Below, piece after piece: positions 1 through 6,897 of a stretch of DNA of 16,839 nucleotides (within the stretch, counting starts at the first letter, position 1; every line of letters begins with the position of its first letter). The stretch spans positions 1 to 16,839 of the forward strand of contig DHIZ01000181.1 in assembly GCA_002404055.1 (NCBI GenBank), written 5' to 3'. Source of the DNA: Chloroflexi bacterium UBA4733 (GTDB lineage Bacteria; Chloroflexota; UBA4733). Below the pieces are notes generated by a model. It did no database searches, was not told the origin of the DNA, and saw nothing but the letters and a program-made list of their open reading frames with translations. A program made the translations under genes and the position numbers.

Positions 1-344
1 CAGGTTTTAGGATAGGCTCTAAGCGGCCAAGGTAGAACAGCCGGACGGCATCCCCGCTGGCATCCGGGCACGAACATCGGTTGCACTACGCGATATGAGT
101 GAAGAGAGAGCGGCAAAGCTAGTCGTGTACTGCGACTACCCGTCGTCGGCGGGCACCATATTACCCCGCGGCACGGGCACTCGCCGCTAAACGGCTACCG
201 TCGGAAAAGTCAGGCCCAATCGACTCTTCTTCTCCACCGACGAGTAACGGGGTGCCATCACGGGCTTCCGGAGGCCATCTTGCGGTTTGACTGTAGCGCT
301 GGACGAGAGACTTCGGGTACCTGAGCGGTGGTGCGAACCCTTTA
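1..344. other. Stretch without recognisable gene, 3' of hsdS
   Basis: This is the left flank beyond the hsdS stop codon. Reading frames crossing it are short or run antisense into hsdS, and none gave a translation I recognise. I saw no tRNA-like cloverleaf and no convincing terminator (no GC-rich stem followed by a T run on the minus strand after the hsdS stop). It may be eroded sequence at the edge of the restriction-modification island, but nothing seen here proves that. Confidence 0.4.
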
Positions 345-1487
345 TCACAATTCCCCTGCGAACGTCCTATCAAGGATGGCAGGAAGCAGCGAAGCAAGTT
401 CGTCGGTCCTGGCCTCGCACCTTGATGACAATGCCTGAATGGCGGCGAAGACTTGAACGCCGCGCTCCTGTTCGTCAATTGACGGGAGCGCGATCTCCAG
501 TTCGAGAAACTGTTCAGGCCGGATTCGCTCACGCCGAGCGCCAACTCCTCGCGTTAGGCTTGCCAGTCTAGAGTAAAACCAGGGGGTGGAAACCAGCACC
601 GCCAGATAGGCCGGCAACGCTTGATCCGGTCGACACCTGAATGTGCGATATTCCGGCGAGGCGTAATGGGTAGTGAGGTACTCGGGGCAAATCGTCACCG
701 CACCTTCCCAGCCTTTCACCTGGCTCAGCACAAGCGCACCCGAGTAGAGTCGGTTGAAGTATCGGTACGTGGTGTTGGATGCCTCTACCGGTTCTCGACT
801 GAACATACCGCCGCCGAAGCCCCGCAGTCCAACCTGTGGATATGACGCGCCGGGAAGGATGTCTTCACGGTGTTCTTCAAGCGCAATAATGTCCTTCAGG
901 CGTACTGTCGCGCCGCGCGCCAAGTCCGTGTTTAGGCTTGCGATCAGCGTGTTTGCATCGCGGAGAGTCTCGGCTCCCAGGCGCAGTGCCTCCCCGATCT
1001 TTCCCGCCAACTCGTCAATGCGCGCCACGATGCGCCGTTGCTCGGCGAGCGGGGGCAACGGGATCTGAACATTCAGAAACTGTTCCGGGCGAACTCGATT
1101 CTTACCGCTTGTTCCTCGCGAAAGATCTGCACACCTTTGCGAAAAGTCCGCCATCCTGGTTAGCCAGTACATCCAGCGTGTAGCGATCTTGGTATCGTCC
1201 AGCAAGAAGGTTGGGAATTCATTTGAGGCTGCACAGCCATCGACATCGGGGCCAGCTATGGAAACGGACCCGTTTCTCACCCAAATCTTGTTGATGATTA
1301 GATCGTGGGCCCGCACAAGTGATAGAGTGCGCGCTGCGGTCTGTGAGCCGTCTATCGTTTCGCGCTCGTACGCGCCTTGGCCCCACAAGCGCACTCCGAT
1401 GGTGCGATAGGTAGCCCCTGGAACAACCGCAACTGGCCGAGAAACCGGGCGAGCAATTTCCCTGAGTGCCACACACGGAAATGTCAC
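345..1487 (-). CDS. hsdS: Type I restriction-modification system specificity subunit HsdS
   Basis: This is the DNA-recognition subunit of the type I complex; two target-recognition domains each read one half of a split site, and the helices between them dock HsdM. The 380-aa protein has a clear internal duplication: residues 131-153 (RVRPEQFLNVQIPLPPLAEQ onward) recur at 321-343 (RIRPEQFLELEIALPSIDEQ onward), exactly 190 residues apart. These are the family's conserved segments following TRD1 (about 1-130) and TRD2 (about 195-320). The C-terminus LLPAILDRTFAGEL is typical of intact HsdS proteins, so the gene looks complete although slightly short. The GTG start overlaps the hsdM stop (GTGA) and lacks a good ribosome site of its own, which suggests translational coupling. 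The target sequence cannot be predicted by eye. Confidence 0.95.
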   Translation of the reverse strand: MTFPCVALREIARPVSRPVAVVPGATYRTIGVRLWGQGAYERETIDGSQTAARTLSLVRAHDLIINKIWVRNGSVSIAGPDVDGCAASNEFPTFLLDDTKIATRWMYWLTRMADFSQRCADLSRGTSGKNRVRPEQFLNVQIPLPPLAEQRRIVARIDELAGKIGEALRLGAETLRDANTLIASLNTDLARGATVRLKDIIALEEHREDILPGASYPQVGLRGFGGGMFSREPVEASNTTYRYFNRLYSGALVLSQVKGWEGAVTICPEYLTTHYASPEYRTFRCRPDQALPAYLAVLVSTPWFYSRLASLTRGVGARRERIRPEQFLELEIALPSIDEQERGVQVFAAIQALSSRCEARTDELASLLPAILDRTFAGEL

Positions 1488-3037
1488 AGCTTCTGTCCGG
1501 TGAAGATTGCTTCGATCTCTCCGAGTAACTCCAAGATTCTCCGCTCCTTGGCGATGATGCCCGCAAGGAGTTCTTCCGGCGGGACAGCCTCCATGTCCGG
1601 CGCCGCATGAGGGTTCTTCAGGTCAAGGTTGTAGCCGTTGGCGGCGATCTGCTCGGCGGGGATGCGCCAGGCGTGGTCGTTTTCTTCGCGCGCCATCCAC
1701 CAGGCCAGGCAAGGGAGGAAGGCTTCGTAGGACAACGGTTGAGTTTTGGTGTACTGCTTGCGACCTTCCGGTAGAGGCTGCTCGTAGTACCACACGTCAC
1801 GCGTGGGGCCGGAGCGGTCAAAGAAGAGCACGTTGGTGGGGATCGCCGTGTAGGGCGCGAAGACGCCGTTGGGCAGCCGCACGATGGTGTGCAGGTTGAA
1901 CTCGCGCAGCAGTTCCTCTTTGATGCGTGCCCCCACGCCGCCGGCAAAGAGGGTGCCGTTGGGCACCACGATGCCGGCCCGCCCCGGTCGGGGCAGCCGC
2001 CGCAGCTTGCGCATGATCAGTTGCAGGAAGAGCAATGCCGTCTCGCTGGTGCGCTTGTCGGCGGGAAAGTTGTTCTGGATGCCGGGCTCTTCCTCACCGC
2101 CGAAGGGCGGGTTAGTCAGCACGACATCCACCCGCTCGGCATCGCCGAGGTCGGCCAGCCGGACGCTCAGGCTGTTGCCGTAGTTGATGCGCGGCGCTTC
2201 CAGGCCGTGCAGCAGCAGGTTCATCTGCCCCAGCAGGTAGGGCAGTGATTTCGCCTCGCCGCCCAGTAGGCTCGCCGTCTGCAGGATGTCGCGTTCCTCC
2301 ACCGTGCGACATTGGGCGTAGAGGTGATCGTAGGTGGCCGCCAGGAAGCCGCCGGTGCCGCAGGCCGGGTCCAGCACGGTCTCGCCCAGGCGAGGATTCA
2401 CGGCTTCCACCATAAAGCGCACCACCGACCGCGGCGTATAGAACTCGCCGGCATCGCCGGCGGCATCGCGCATCTCCTTCAGCATGCTCTCGTAGAGTAA
2501 GCCCAGCGTGTGCGTTTCGCCGCTGGAGGTGAATTCGACATCGTTCACCTTGTTGATCACGTCGCGCAGCAGATAGCCGTTGATCATGCGGTTGACGGTG
2601 CCCTGAAAGACGGTGGCAATCACGTCGCGCCGGTCGTCGGCGCCGTTGCTCTGCAGGTTGCGCAGGTAGGCAAAGAGACCGGGGCCGCGTTGGCCGTCCG
2701 GCAACAGCGCCTCTTCGTTGTTGACGAAGGCGATCAACTGGTCGCCGGTGATGCCGTCTGCCTGCATTGCCCAGTCGCGCCAGCGGTAGGGCGGATCAAT
2801 CGCCGGTCGGAAGCGCGTTCCTTCCAACTCCGCTTCTTCTTCGCGGATGCGCTCGCGGTCGTCCAGGAACTTGAGGAACATGATCCAGGTCAGCATCGGC
2901 AGCCGGTCGAGGTCGCCGTTGAGGCCCTTATCCTTGCGCATGATATCGCGTGCCGACTTGACCACGCTGCCCAGTCGCTGATTCGTCGGGATGTCTGCTT
3001 TGGCGGCCGTTGCTCTGCTCCTGACGTTAGGCGGCAT
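1484..3037 (-). CDS. hsdM: Type I restriction-modification system DNA methyltransferase subunit HsdM
   Basis: This is the N6-adenine methyltransferase subunit, which protects host DNA with HsdS and is also part of the restriction complex. From the ATG at 3037 the product is 517 aa. The N-terminal helical HsdM domain contains KSARDIMRKDKGLNGDLDRL and the conserved WIMFLKFLDD; the linker to the catalytic domain has AGEFYTPR (about 196-203); the SAM-binding motif DPACGTGGF is at about 223-231; and the catalytic NPPF is at about 309-312. All key motifs are intact. The start is uncertain. Recognisable family sequence begins near ADIPTNQRLGSVV, just after an ACG (3010-3008) that follows a perfect AGGAG. 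The ATG at 3037 and a TTG at 3091 lie upstream, inside the hsdR end, with weak ribosome sites. The stop overlaps the hsdS GTG. Confidence 0.95.
   Translation of the reverse strand: MPPNVRSRATAAKADIPTNQRLGSVVKSARDIMRKDKGLNGDLDRLPMLTWIMFLKFLDDRERIREEEAELEGTRFRPAIDPPYRWRDWAMQADGITGDQLIAFVNNEEALLPDGQRGPGLFAYLRNLQSNGADDRRDVIATVFQGTVNRMINGYLLRDVINKVNDVEFTSSGETHTLGLLYESMLKEMRDAAGDAGEFYTPRSVVRFMVEAVNPRLGETVLDPACGTGGFLAATYDHLYAQCRTVEERDILQTASLLGGEAKSLPYLLGQMNLLLHGLEAPRINYGNSLSVRLADLGDAERVDVVLTNPPFGGEEEPGIQNNFPADKRTSETALLFLQLIMRKLRRLPRPGRAGIVVPNGTLFAGGVGARIKEELLREFNLHTIVRLPNGVFAPYTAIPTNVLFFDRSGPTRDVWYYEQPLPEGRKQYTKTQPLSYEAFLPCLAWWMAREENDHAWRIPAEQIAANGYNLDLKNPHAAPDMEAVPPEELLAGIIAKERRILELLGEIEAIFTGQKL
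3008..3022 (-). promoter_or_regulatory. Strong hsdM Shine-Dalgarno facing an ACG codon
   Basis: On the minus strand AGGAG (3022-3018) lies just after the hsdR stop and is followed by 7 bases and then ACG (3010-3008), in frame with hsdM. This is the ideal spacing for a start codon, and the conserved HsdM sequence begins directly after it (TAAKADIPTNQ). It looks like an ancestral ATG changed to ACG. It could be a rare non-AUG start, a mutation that weakens hsdM, or a sequence error. Confidence 0.6.
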
Positions 3038-5393
3038 ACAACAGCCGCTGCAGTTCGTTGATGGCAGCACGCAACTGCGCCGAGCCGCCAAAGTGGCGGG
3101 CGATCTCCAGCACGTTGCCGTGGTCGGAGAGCGGCGGCACCTTCAGCGCGTCTGGAATGGCGAACTGGGCCGGACCGTACTCGGCGTACTTCTCCAGCAG
3201 CTCGACAAGGATCACGCGGGCAGTGGGGCCATACTGGTCGAAGAAGTCGCGTCGTGCCGTCCGTAAGCGCTCCGCTCGCTCCCGGCGTGTGCGCAAAGGT
3301 GCGTTGAAGGCGAGATGGCAGAGCAGATCCAGGGGATCGGCATCCGGGCGGCCCGTCGCGGTGGCCAGCGCTGCCAGGTCGATACCACGCGCCGCCAGGC
3401 CGGCGATCACTGCTGCCCGTTGCTGCGGGTCGGCCCACGCTTGCTGCACCTCGCGGCTGGTGCGGTAGAGCGTGCGGACCTTCTCGGTTGCATACTCGCT
3501 GAAGGTCATCACCCGCAGTTGCTTGCCCTCGGGGTCCAATTCATGCACCATCTGGTAGGCAATCTCTACGGCGCCGCCGTCGACGTAGTACTTGCGTGGT
3601 AGGTGGTCGCTTACGTCGCCGCTGGGGAACGTGACGCCATCGAAAGGCGGAGGTTCGGGCCCCGGGGGCCGTTCGACCTCCTCGCTGCCGGGAATCTCGC
3701 GGCCCTCGTCGTCGATATGGACGCTGGTGCTCGCTACCGGTTCACCATCGAAGTCCGGATCGGCAAACTGGCGCGTGGCGGAGCCTGCATAGTCCAGGAT
3801 GGTGAAATACAGCTTGCCGTAATCCTCCCGCACGCGGGTGCCGCGACCGATGATCTGCTTGAACTCCGTCATCGAGCCGATGGCGCGCACCAGCACGACA
3901 TTCTTGCAGGTTGGCACATCCACGCCGGTGGTGAGTAATTGAGAGGTGGTGAGAATCACCGGCGACGGTCGGTCCACGTCCTGGAAATGGCTCAGGTGGG
4001 CCTGGCCGAACTCGCCTTCGTCGGCGGTGACGCGGCAAACGTAGTCGGGGTACTGCTGGACGAGGTCGGCGTTCAGGTCGATCAGCGCCTGGCGCATGGT
4101 CGCAGCGTGTTCCTGGTCGACGCAGAAGACGATGGTCTTGGCCATGCGGTCGGTACGTTTCAGATGCTCTGTCAGATGGCGGGCGATGGCCTCCGTGCGC
4201 GCCTGCAAGGCGATAACCCGCTCGAAATCTTTTGTCTGGTAGTCGACATCCGGGATCTCGCGCAGCCGCCGGTCGAGCTCTCCTTTGCTTGGTCGCCAGC
4301 CGGCGGCATCCCAGGCGGTGATGACCTGGTGGACCAGATAGGGCGCGAGAAAGCCATCGGCAATCCCTTCCGCCAGACTGTAGGTATAGAGGGGGTCGCC
4401 GAAGTAGGCGTAGGTGTCGATGTTGTCGGCACGTTTGGGCGTAGCCGTCATGCCGAGTTGCGCCGCCGGGGCGAAATACTCCAGAATCTCCCGCCAGTTG
4501 CTCTCGTCACCGGCGCTGCCGCGGTGACACTCGTCGACGATGATCAGGTCAAAGAAATCGGGTGCATACTCTCGGTAGAGACCCGGCCGATAGTCGTCGT
4601 GCGCCAGCGCCTGGTAGGTGGCGAAGTAGACCTCGCGACTCTTGATCGCCTCGCCATTTGCTATCTTGTGGCGGGCTTCGCCAAAAGGTGCGAACTCCTT
4701 CTCCCGTGGGTCGTCGACCAGTACCCTGCGATCGGCCAGGTACAGCAGGCGCGGGCGCTGCGGCGTGCCCCGGCGGTTCCAGCGACTGTTCCAGAGCTTC
4801 CAGCAGATTTGGAAGGCCACGGCGGTCTTGCCGGTGCCCGTCGCCATGGTGAGCAGGAGGCGGCTGCGTCCCTGAAGGATCGCCTGTACCGCCCGGTTGA
4901 CCGCCAGTTCCTGGTAATAGCGGGGCAGGCGGCCGGCAGCGTGATTGGAGGGTTGAAGCAGCCTGGCTGCCGTTTCCGGGCCGAGGGCGTGATGCTGTTG
5001 CAGGCGGTACCACAAGTCGTCTGGTGAGGGGAAGCAGTCAAGAGCGCGCTCGCGGCCCGTGCAGTAGTCGAACTCGACGATACCAGCCCCATTCGTCGCA
5101 TAGGCGAAGCTGAGTCCCAGGATTTCGGCATACGCTTTGGCCTGCTGCATGCCGTCGCTGGGCAACCGATAGTCGGCTTTCGCCTCTACCACGGCCATCG
5201 GAAAGTCGCGGGTGAAGCGCAGCACGTAATCGGCTCGTTTGCGCTGTCCTCGCCAGGCGTTCGGCGCGCTGACAACGATTCGGCCATCCGTGAAGGCGTA
5301 CTGCTCTTGCAGGAGGTGCGGTTCCGTGTCCCAGCCAGCCTCTTGCAGTTTCGGCGTGACGTAACGGCGGCAGGTATCGGCTTCGTTCGGCAT
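3027..5393 (-). CDS. hsdR: Type I restriction enzyme endonuclease subunit HsdR (EcoEI-like)
   Basis: This is the ATP-dependent translocase and nuclease subunit that cuts unmethylated DNA far from the recognition site. The 788-aa product has an N-terminal PD-(D/E)xK domain (RADYVLRF with D55, then VVEAK with E70 and K72) followed by a superfamily 2 helicase core: Walker A ATGTGKT at 184-190, DECH at 287-290, TATPK at 316-320, and motif VI QIIGRGTRVR at 513-522. The C-terminal roughly 200 residues match the EcoEI-type (type IB) layout that binds the methyltransferase core. No catalytic residue appears lost. The ATG at 5393 has only a weak ribosome site (GGGA, 10 bases away), but homology starts right at the N-terminus. 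It is first in the operon, and its stop overlaps the upstream hsdM start options. Confidence 0.95.
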   Translation of the reverse strand: MPNEADTCRRYVTPKLQEAGWDTEPHLLQEQYAFTDGRIVVSAPNAWRGQRKRADYVLRFTRDFPMAVVEAKADYRLPSDGMQQAKAYAEILGLSFAYATNGAGIVEFDYCTGRERALDCFPSPDDLWYRLQQHHALGPETAARLLQPSNHAAGRLPRYYQELAVNRAVQAILQGRSRLLLTMATGTGKTAVAFQICWKLWNSRWNRRGTPQRPRLLYLADRRVLVDDPREKEFAPFGEARHKIANGEAIKSREVYFATYQALAHDDYRPGLYREYAPDFFDLIIVDECHRGSAGDESNWREILEYFAPAAQLGMTATPKRADNIDTYAYFGDPLYTYSLAEGIADGFLAPYLVHQVITAWDAAGWRPSKGELDRRLREIPDVDYQTKDFERVIALQARTEAIARHLTEHLKRTDRMAKTIVFCVDQEHAATMRQALIDLNADLVQQYPDYVCRVTADEGEFGQAHLSHFQDVDRPSPVILTTSQLLTTGVDVPTCKNVVLVRAIGSMTEFKQIIGRGTRVREDYGKLYFTILDYAGSATRQFADPDFDGEPVASTSVHIDDEGREIPGSEEVERPPGPEPPPFDGVTFPSGDVSDHLPRKYYVDGGAVEIAYQMVHELDPEGKQLRVMTFSEYATEKVRTLYRTSREVQQAWADPQQRAAVIAGLAARGIDLAALATATGRPDADPLDLLCHLAFNAPLRTRRERAERLRTARRDFFDQYGPTARVILVELLEKYAEYGPAQFAIPDALKVPPLSDHGNVLEIARHFGGSAQLRAAINELQRLLYAA

Positions 5394-5415
5394 GACAATC
5401 GCATCCCGGCCTTTG

Positions 5416-5426
5416 TGATCAGATCA
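5416..5426. promoter_or_regulatory. 11-bp palindrome TGATC-A-GATCA upstream of hsdR
   Basis: This perfect 5-bp inverted repeat around one central base lies 23 bases upstream of the hsdR ATG, downstream of a possible -10 box. Its position would suit an operator controlling the restriction operon, but no regulator gene is adjacent and short palindromes arise by chance. Confidence 0.2.
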
Positions 5427-5450
5427 ACGCGCTACTTGCTGTGCGGGCGC

Positions 5451-5459
5451 TACATAACA
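5451..5459 (-). promoter_or_regulatory. Possible extended -10 promoter of hsdRMS
   Basis: On the minus strand TGTTATGTA resembles an extended -10 element (TG-n-TATAAT). Transcription from it would begin about 50 bases before the hsdR ATG. No good -35 hexamer is found at the usual spacing, so this is only a candidate. Confidence 0.22.
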
Positions 5460-5519
5460 GAGTGCTAGCCATCGTACCATAGCCGCTTTGGCTTTTCGAC
5501 ATACGATTCCGTAGGGGAC

Positions 5520-5723
5520 ATGGCAAGCCTGCCCCACCGGCAAGACCGAAACCTTCCGCTGCTACTGTATCCCCACCGAACGCTGGAGACCATCCGCGAG
5601 CACGAACTCGCCCCCTGCCTGGCCCTCGCCAACGAGAGCCGCTCGCGCGTCCTGGAGCAACTCGCCCAGATGCTGCCCGGTGAGTTCGCCAACCGCCGCG
5701 TGGCGGCTGCGGTGGCGCAGTAG
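5520..5723 (+). CDS. Small hypothetical protein
   Basis: This 67-aa open frame lies in the divergent gap before the inverted-repeat segment. I do not recognise the family. It is supported mainly by codon use: most third positions are G or C (runs such as CGC GTC CTG GAG CAA CTC GCC), unlike a random frame. The protein is basic and partly helical, and its second half (SRVLEQLAQMLPGEFANRR) looks like a structured amphipathic helix. No signal peptide, membrane helix or metal motif is present. AGGGGA sits immediately before the ATG, too close for an ideal ribosome site, so the true start could differ. Its TAG stop runs into the 45-bp inverted repeat beginning at 5723. It may be a real small gene or the remnant of a longer one. 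Confidence 0.45.
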   Translation: MASLPHRQDRNLPLLLYPHRTLETIREHELAPCLALANESRSRVLEQLAQMLPGEFANRRVAAAVAQ

Positions 5724-5767
5724 ACCCCTCTCTGGCTTTGCCATCTCTCCCCCTGACGGGAGAGAGC
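5723..5767. repeat. Left arm of a perfect 45-bp inverted repeat
   Basis: The reverse complement of this segment is identical over 45 bases to 6763-6807. The arm starts GACCCCTCTCTGGC at the outer end and finishes with a self-complementary part at the inner end. It begins at the last base of the stop codon of the small upstream gene. Confidence 0.9.
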
Positions 5768-6068
5768 GCAGTTCGGATACGGGATGCGACATCAAAAATC
5801 AGCCCGCCAAAGTAGCGTAGGTACGAGACGGCAGCGAGTGAGTTTCAGGTTGCACGATGCGCACCATTTCACGGGGCAACTTCGTCAAGGCCCAGGCGCG
5901 ACGGAAGAGAGCACGATTCGGCGAGCGCGATGCCCCACCATTTCATAGGGCAACACCGTCACGGCCCAGGCGCGACGGAAGAGAGCGCGATTCAGCGGGC
6001 GCGATGCGATGGCGTGACGTGCTGTACGATTCCGGGGTCTGGGGCAATGGTGCGGAGGTGCGTGAACG
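5724..6068. other. Intergenic region made of repeats upstream of the DUF559 gene
   Basis: No gene is supported here. The region contains the left arm of the 45-bp inverted repeat, an unremarkable stretch of about 95 bases, and the 74-bp tandem duplication at 5862-6009. The ribosome site GGAGGTG (6054-6060) of the DUF559 gene is at its right end. Open frames crossing it follow the tandem repeat and look like by-products of it. Confidence 0.6.
5862..6009. repeat. Tandem duplication, two units of 74 bp
   Basis: Unit one (5862-5935) and unit two (5936-6009) both begin CACCATTTCA and share the central GGCCCAGGCGCGACGGAAGA. About 64 of 74 positions match. The bases just before unit one (CACGATGCG) resemble the end of each unit, hinting at a remnant of another copy. 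The divergence between units shows that the duplication is not recent or is not an assembly artefact. Confidence 0.85.
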
Positions 6069-6554
6069 ATGCCACCACAGCGAATAACGCAAGGACAATC
6101 GGTCGCTCCGATGAAGGCCGAACGGGCGCGCGAACTGCGCGGGTTGATGACCCGCGCCGAACGGCTGCTGTGGGCTGCGCTGCGTGCCGACCATCTGAAT
6201 GGGATGCACTTCCGCCGCCAACAGGTTATCGACGGGTTCATCGTTGACTTCTATTGCTCCACCGCGGGGCTGGTCATTGAGGTAGACGGACCCGCTCACG
6301 CATTACATCCCCACTACGATACTGAGCGCGACCACATCCTCTCCGCCCGCGGCTTGCGCATCCTCCGCGTCAGCAACGACGACGTTTTACACCACCTCAC
6401 CGTCACTCTCCAGCGTATCGCCTCGGCGTGCGACACCAAGTCTATCCCCGTCCGCGTCGATCAAGCGCCAGCCATCGGCCCCAATGCTGTCGAACCAGCC
6501 TCCCTGCCTGGTTCGACAGCAACAGACGCAATTGCAGCGGCCGTCCACGAGTGA
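6069..6554 (+). CDS. DUF559 domain protein, Vsr/PD-(D/E)xK-like endonuclease fold
   Basis: The 161-aa protein has a DUF559 domain at about 18-120, related to very-short-patch-repair (Vsr) endonucleases. The family signature is complete: RELRGLMTRAERLLWAALR (E31 in the AE..LW motif), FRRQQVIDGFIVDFYC (D60), LVIEVDGPAH (E71, D73, H77), DTERD and GLRILRVSNDDV. The acidic residues and histidine are those expected for metal-dependent nuclease chemistry, although few DUF559 proteins have been characterised and the substrate is unknown. The roughly 40 residues after the domain are low in complexity and encoded partly by a strong hairpin. The start at 6069 is supported by GGAGGTG 8 bases upstream. 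The gene stands alone between the arms of a 45-bp inverted repeat, so it may be cargo of a small mobile or repetitive unit. Confidence 0.85.
   Translation: MPPQRITQGQSVAPMKAERARELRGLMTRAERLLWAALRADHLNGMHFRRQQVIDGFIVDFYCSTAGLVIEVDGPAHALHPHYDTERDHILSARGLRILRVSNDDVLHHLTVTLQRIASACDTKSIPVRVDQAPAIGPNAVEPASLPGSTATDAIAAAVHE
6485..6521. repeat. 14-bp perfect stem-loop inside the DUF559 gene end
   Basis: The left arm 6485-6498 and right arm 6508-6521 (core GTCGAACCAG / CTGGTTCGAC) are perfectly complementary around a 9-base loop. The element lies in the coding sequence 34 bases before the stop. There is no T run, so it is not a standard intrinsic terminator. Confidence 0.85.
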
Positions 6555-6666
6555 CCACCGACCGAGCGGCAGGCACCACCACTGGCACATGCTCCCGCAC
6601 GTGAGCCGGTTATGCCAGCGCGCGCCAACCGTCCTACTCCCCGTTGTCACACCCCACTTCCCCTAC

Positions 6667-6692
6667 GCGCTCTCCCGTCAGGCGGAGAGCGC
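6667..6692. repeat. Palindromic repeat copy related to the 45-bp inverted repeat
   Basis: GCGCTCTCC (6667-6675) pairs perfectly with GGAGAGCGC (6684-6692) around an 8-base loop. The core CTCTCCCGTCAGG is shared with both arms of the 45-bp inverted repeat, so this is a third, shorter member of the same repeat family. Confidence 0.75.
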
Positions 6693-6762
6693 CCAAAGGG
6701 ATCCCTGAAGCCAGCGAGGGGGCTACCATCCCTCCCCGACCGCGACCCAAACCCCGACACTG

Positions 6763-6807
6763 GCTCTCTCCCGTCAGGGGGAGAGATGGCAAAGCCAGAG
6801 AGGGGTC
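6763..6807. repeat. Right arm of a perfect 45-bp inverted repeat
   Basis: This is the exact reverse complement of 5723-5767. Inside it TCTCTCCC (6765-6772) and GGGAGAGA (6779-6786) form an 8-bp stem with a 6-base loop at the inner end; the outer part reads GATGGCAAAGCCAGAGAGG. No matching short target duplication is visible just outside the two arms. Confidence 0.9.
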
Positions 6808-6897
6808 CCCTCCACAATCTTCAGCCAGCCTTCAGCTTTTGCGCCTTTGCATTCACATGGCTCCCTTACGCTGCCTAGCAGCAGAGAGGAACGCCCG

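Larger units (their letters stand above)
6555..6897. other. Intergenic region with palindromic repeats before the zinc-ribbon gene
   Basis: No coding region is supported. The stretch contains a 9-bp hairpin at 6667-6692, the right arm of the 45-bp inverted repeat at 6763-6807, and at its end the ribosome site for the gene at 6898. The hairpins may end or slow transcription from the DUF559 gene. The promoter of the downstream envelope operon should lie between about 6808 and 6890, but I could not pick a convincing -35/-10 pair. Confidence 0.5.

Noticed and set aside
161..544. Minus-strand frame of 127 residues overlapping the hsdS end
   Set aside because: It overlaps hsdS in another frame, has no recognisable motif and has no ribosome site.
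287..571. Plus-strand frame of 94 residues at the left edge
   Set aside because: It is antisense to the conserved hsdS C-terminus and is explained as a by-product of that gene's codon use.
3939..5027. Long plus-strand frame of 362 residues
   Set aside because: It is fully antisense to the hsdR helicase core. GC-rich third positions create such long mirror frames; the translation has no family features.
5862..6009. Possible CRISPR array
   Set aside because: There are only two 74-bp units, directly adjacent without spacers, and no cas genes nearby.
5857..6247. Plus-strand frames across the tandem duplication
   Set aside because: They follow the 74-bp repeat and run out of frame into the DUF559 gene, so no independent protein is supported.
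6667..6692. Intrinsic terminator after the DUF559 gene
   Set aside because: The stem is strong but is not followed by a T run on either strand; it fits better as a member of the palindrome family.
5723..6807. Possible insertion sequence
   Set aside because: There is no transposase and no visible target duplication, so I list the inverted repeats and not a mobile element.
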